From an uncultured Lachnospiraceae bacterium (lineage in GTDB: Bacteria; Bacillota; Clostridia; Lachnospirales; Lachnospiraceae), in NCBI GenBank assembly GCA_948441955.1, contig CAOJQZ010000068.1, positions 1 through 12,579 on the forward strand: 12,579 nt of DNA, in the 5' to 3' direction. Below the pieces are notes generated by a model. That model saw nothing but the letters and a program-made list of their open reading frames with translations, had not been told where the DNA came from and did no database searches. Below are positions 11,087 through 12,579 of the stretch, piece after piece. Numbering within the stretch: position 1 is the stretch's first letter; the number at the start of each line of letters is the position of its first letter. Position numbers and translations under genes: made by a program.

Positions 11087-11170
11087 ACTTAAAGGAATTT
11101 TTTTTCTATAAGTGCATATAATATTTTGGAACGTACTCGGGTGTCCTTCGGGCCCCGGGTCTTTTATTTT
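11087..11170 (+). ncRNA. Probable abiF-type noncoding RNA
   Basis: Transcript predicted from seven bases after the -10 to the terminator T-run, about 80 nt, with no reading frame. It lies directly upstream of an Abi_2-family gene. Position and build (short RNA ending in a GC-rich terminator just before the gene) fit the published abiF RNA motif, which is found upstream of such genes. I could not check the consensus structure base by base, so the assignment rests on context. Confidence 0.6.
11135..11170 (+). terminator. UUCG-capped terminator between the RNA and abi
   Basis: ACTCGGG-G-CC pairs with GG-C-CCCGGGT (11135-11160), with two single-T bulges and one G-T pair, around a TTCG loop that gives an extra-stable tetraloop. 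CTTTTATTTT follows. The abi ribosome binding site AGGTGAT starts three bases after the T-run, so abi would depend on read-through. Confidence 0.75.
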
Positions 11171-11183
11171 ACAGGTGATAATT

Positions 11184-12125
11184 ATGGATGAAAAAGTTTT
11201 TAGAACTCTTGATGAACTCGTGGACATATTAATAGCACGCGGTATTGATATTCCAGACTCTTCTGAAAGAGATTACGCGAAAAGAGTTTTGGAAAAGAAT
11301 GGGTATTACAATCTTATTAATGGATATAATAAATTGTTCCTAGATAAAACTAGTGATACTATACGATATCGCCCAGGAACTACCTTGCATGAAATCAATG
11401 CGCTTTATCAGTTTGACCGTGTTCTTCGTAATATTTTTTTCAGATATATATTAGAGGCAGAGACACATATTAAAAGCCTTATTTCTTATTATTTTTCCGA
11501 AGTGCATGGGCATAAGAACTATTTGATATATACGAATTTCAATACATCCTTACGAGATTCAGAGGCTAAAATTACTAATCTCATTGCTGAAATACAACGC
11601 CAAACTGCAAACAGGGCTTCTGACCCCAGTATACAACATTATCTACAACAACATGGTTATATCCCGTTATGGGTAATTAATAATATTCTAACGCTCGGAA
11701 CAATCAGTAAATTTTACAGCTTAATGCTGCCATCAGAACGGCAGAATGTTTCAAGACATTTTCAAATAATGGATAATGAGCTTGAAAATGCACTTTTATA
11801 TGTATCCGTTGTCAGAAATTTCTGTGCACATGGAAATAGATTATATTGTTTTAGAACTAAAAATCCACTAATGAATACTATATATCACCTTTATTTAAAA
11901 ATACTACAAAATAATAACGGTGAATATTTGCAAGGAAAACGTGATTTATTTGCTTGTGTAATAGCTTTAAAACGGTTATTGTCTAAAAATGATTATAAAA
12001 GAATGAGCAAGGAACTTTTCCGTGCAATAGGGACGCTAGATAAAAAACTTCAACTATTAACCTATGATGAAGTTCTTGCTGAGATGGGATTTCCTTCAAA
12101 CTGGCGAGAATTAAATACTTACTAA
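11184..12125 (+). CDS. Abi_2-family abortive infection protein (AbiF/AbiD-like)
   Basis: A 313-residue protein with the Abi_2 pattern. It starts with a helix LDELVDILIARGIDI, then VLEKNGYYNLINGYNKLFLD (36-55), ALYQFDRVLRNIFFRYILEAETHIKSLISYYF (73-104), and the key motif RNFCAHGNRLY (211-221). R211 and H216 make the RNxxxH signature of HEPN-type ribonucleases. Members of the family stop phage growth by harming the host cell. AGGTGATAATT sets the start. The gene stands alone behind its own RNA gene and terminator. Codon and base use are clearly A+T rich, unlike the rep/par operon, which fits separate acquisition. Confidence 0.85.
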   Translation: MDEKVFRTLDELVDILIARGIDIPDSSERDYAKRVLEKNGYYNLINGYNKLFLDKTSDTIRYRPGTTLHEINALYQFDRVLRNIFFRYILEAETHIKSLISYYFSEVHGHKNYLIYTNFNTSLRDSEAKITNLIAEIQRQTANRASDPSIQHYLQQHGYIPLWVINNILTLGTISKFYSLMLPSERQNVSRHFQIMDNELENALLYVSVVRNFCAHGNRLYCFRTKNPLMNTIYHLYLKILQNNNGEYLQGKRDLFACVIALKRLLSKNDYKRMSKELFRAIGTLDKKLQLLTYDEVLAEMGFPSNWRELNTY

Positions 12126-12157
12126 GGAATGCCTTTTATTGTTATATAAAAAATCGC

Positions 12158-12173
12158 TCCTGTTGGCGCAGGA
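12158..12173. other. Weak hairpin after the Abi gene
   Basis: TCCTG-TTGGCG-CAGGA, a 5-bp stem followed by ATAATT on the plus strand and by GCGATTTTTTA on the minus strand. It may be a poor terminator for abi or for transcripts coming from the right. Confidence 0.3.
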
Positions 12174-12212
12174 ATAATTCAAATTAATATTACATTTTAA
12201 AGCACCTATAAG

Positions 12213-12241
12213 TTATCATAATTAAACAGAAAACATATACC
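12213..12241 (+). promoter_or_regulatory. Possible promoter of the structured element
   Basis: TTATCA (12213-12218), a 17-base spacer, and TATACC (12236-12241). The match is only moderate, but the predicted start (about 12248) coincides with the first base of the long stem that follows. Confidence 0.4.
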
Positions 12242-12247
12242 GTAATT

Positions 12248-12345
12248 AAATGGGTGTGTAAGCCTGTAATAGTGTGCGTTAGTTCTTAGCATAAGTTGCC
12301 TATGTGGTAACTACTATTATAGCAGCACCCATTTCTTTATTTTAA
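12248..12345 (+). ncRNA. Candidate structured RNA of unknown type
   Basis: Nested pairings run through the whole segment. AAATGGGTG (12248-12256) pairs with CACCCATTT (12326-12334). CTGTAATAGT pairs with ACTATTATAG (10 bp, one G-T). Inside these GTTA pairs with TAAC and CATA with TATG. The outer stem is followed by CTTTATTTT, so the 3' side doubles as a terminator. There is no reading frame. It lies between abi and the recombinase. It could be a regulatory RNA, or a DNA structure tied to recombination. Confidence 0.45.
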
Positions 12346-12358
12346 AGAATCATTAATT

Positions 12359-12460
12359 ATGAAATGTACGAGTTGTAAAAGCGGAACTATGGAGGAAATG
12401 AAAACAACATATTTTGCATCATTAAAAATTACAAGGGAGGATGATAGGAGTGTCAGATAA
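12359..12460 (+). pseudogene. N-terminal fragment of a YgiT/MqsA-type zinc finger
   Basis: The frame MKCTSCKSGTMEEMKTTYFASLK matches the start of YgiT-type antitoxin zinc fingers, with the first CxxC (C3, C6). The second CxxC and the DNA-binding domain, another 40-100 residues, are missing. Instead the frame runs through the recombinase's binding site and stops at residue 33, 11 bases into that gene. It looks like a stump cut by insertion or deletion next to the integrase end of the element. It has no strong binding site of its own. Confidence 0.55.
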
Positions 12461-12579
12461 AGTTTTACGCTGCGCAATCTACATAAGAGTATCTACAGCA
12501 GAACAGCAGATACACGGTAAATCCCTGGAGGCTCAAAAGGCCTGCCTGGAACAATATGCCGCCGATCACAATATGACCG
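12450..12579 (+). CDS. Large serine recombinase, 5' part
   Basis: The window ends inside this gene. The 43 visible codons read (M)SDKVLRCAIYIRVSTAEQQIHGKSLEAQKACLEQYAADHN, the N-terminal catalytic domain of a site-specific serine recombinase. The nucleophile is the serine in YIRVSTAEQ (residue 15), and the SLEAQ helix follows as in the family. GGGAGG nine bases upstream supports the GTG; an in-frame ATG at 12441 touches the binding site. The enzyme would integrate and excise the element, which puts an element end close to the right of this window. Full length and attachment site are not visible. Confidence 0.9.
   Translation, partial: MSDKVLRCAIYIRVSTAEQQIHGKSLEAQKACLEQYAADHNMT

Noticed and set aside
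1..12579. tRNA or rRNA genes
   Set aside because: I saw no cloverleaf with a GGTTCRANYCC arm and no rRNA-like segment on either strand, although this was a reading by eye.

Overview
The window looks like part of a mobile element in a low-to-moderate GC Gram-positive gut bacterium, most likely a clostridium of the Lachnospiraceae type. The reasons are strong AGGAGG ribosome binding sites, sigma-A promoters, and protein families that I associate with clostridial prophages, phage-plasmids and integrative elements. No capsid, tail or conjugation gene is visible, so phage, phage-plasmid, satellite and integrative element all remain possible.

Layout. At the left edge (24-449) a HicB-type antitoxin gene runs rightward into a terminator. 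From about 6160 down to 456 a long leftward operon carries small zinc-binding and membrane proteins, a HUH-type replication initiator (4390-5115), a coiled-coil protein, an RNase H-like protein, an HNH-like zinc protein, ParA and ParB, and a tail of small genes that includes the stump of a DNA adenine methylase. Between rep and its upstream neighbour lie a long inverted repeat, a strong promoter that points away from rep, and a terminator 64 bases further on. This layout would make a small RNA antisense to the rep leader, as in copy control of rolling-circle plasmids. The leftward operon starts at a consensus promoter (6243-6271) covered by two copies of a 19-bp operator, next to a divergent XRE regulator.

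The most unusual region is 6281-9240. Here rightward and leftward genes overlap tail to tail (by 59, 110, 35 and 33 bases). The pairs are separated by three copies, plus a partial fourth, of a roughly 75-bp element R. Each full R holds a leftward ribosome binding site, a rightward TTGTNC-N17-TATAAT promoter, a conserved ATTTG-N15-CAAAT dyad around the -10, and a rightward ribosome binding site. The rightward cargo is a membrane protein, a DUF4393/Abi-alpha-like protein, and a second membrane protein that looks like a distant paralogue of the first. I read this as a cassette array in which R is both expression platform and recombination substrate.

From 9239 to 10542 lies an immunity-type switch: divergent XRE regulators with two consensus promoters and TTGCA-type half-sites, followed by an ImmA-like protease homologue. 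Then come a DUF1902/HicB-like antitoxin with a decayed HicA, and an Abi_2-family abortive-infection gene preceded by its own promoter-RNA-terminator unit (11052-11170), which fits the known abiF RNA arrangement. A second strongly structured segment (12248-12334), a truncated YgiT-type zinc finger and the start of a serine recombinase close the window.

The rightward cargo and Abi genes are placed for expression in the quiescent state and look defensive. The leftward operon looks like the replication and maintenance arm controlled by the XRE regulators.
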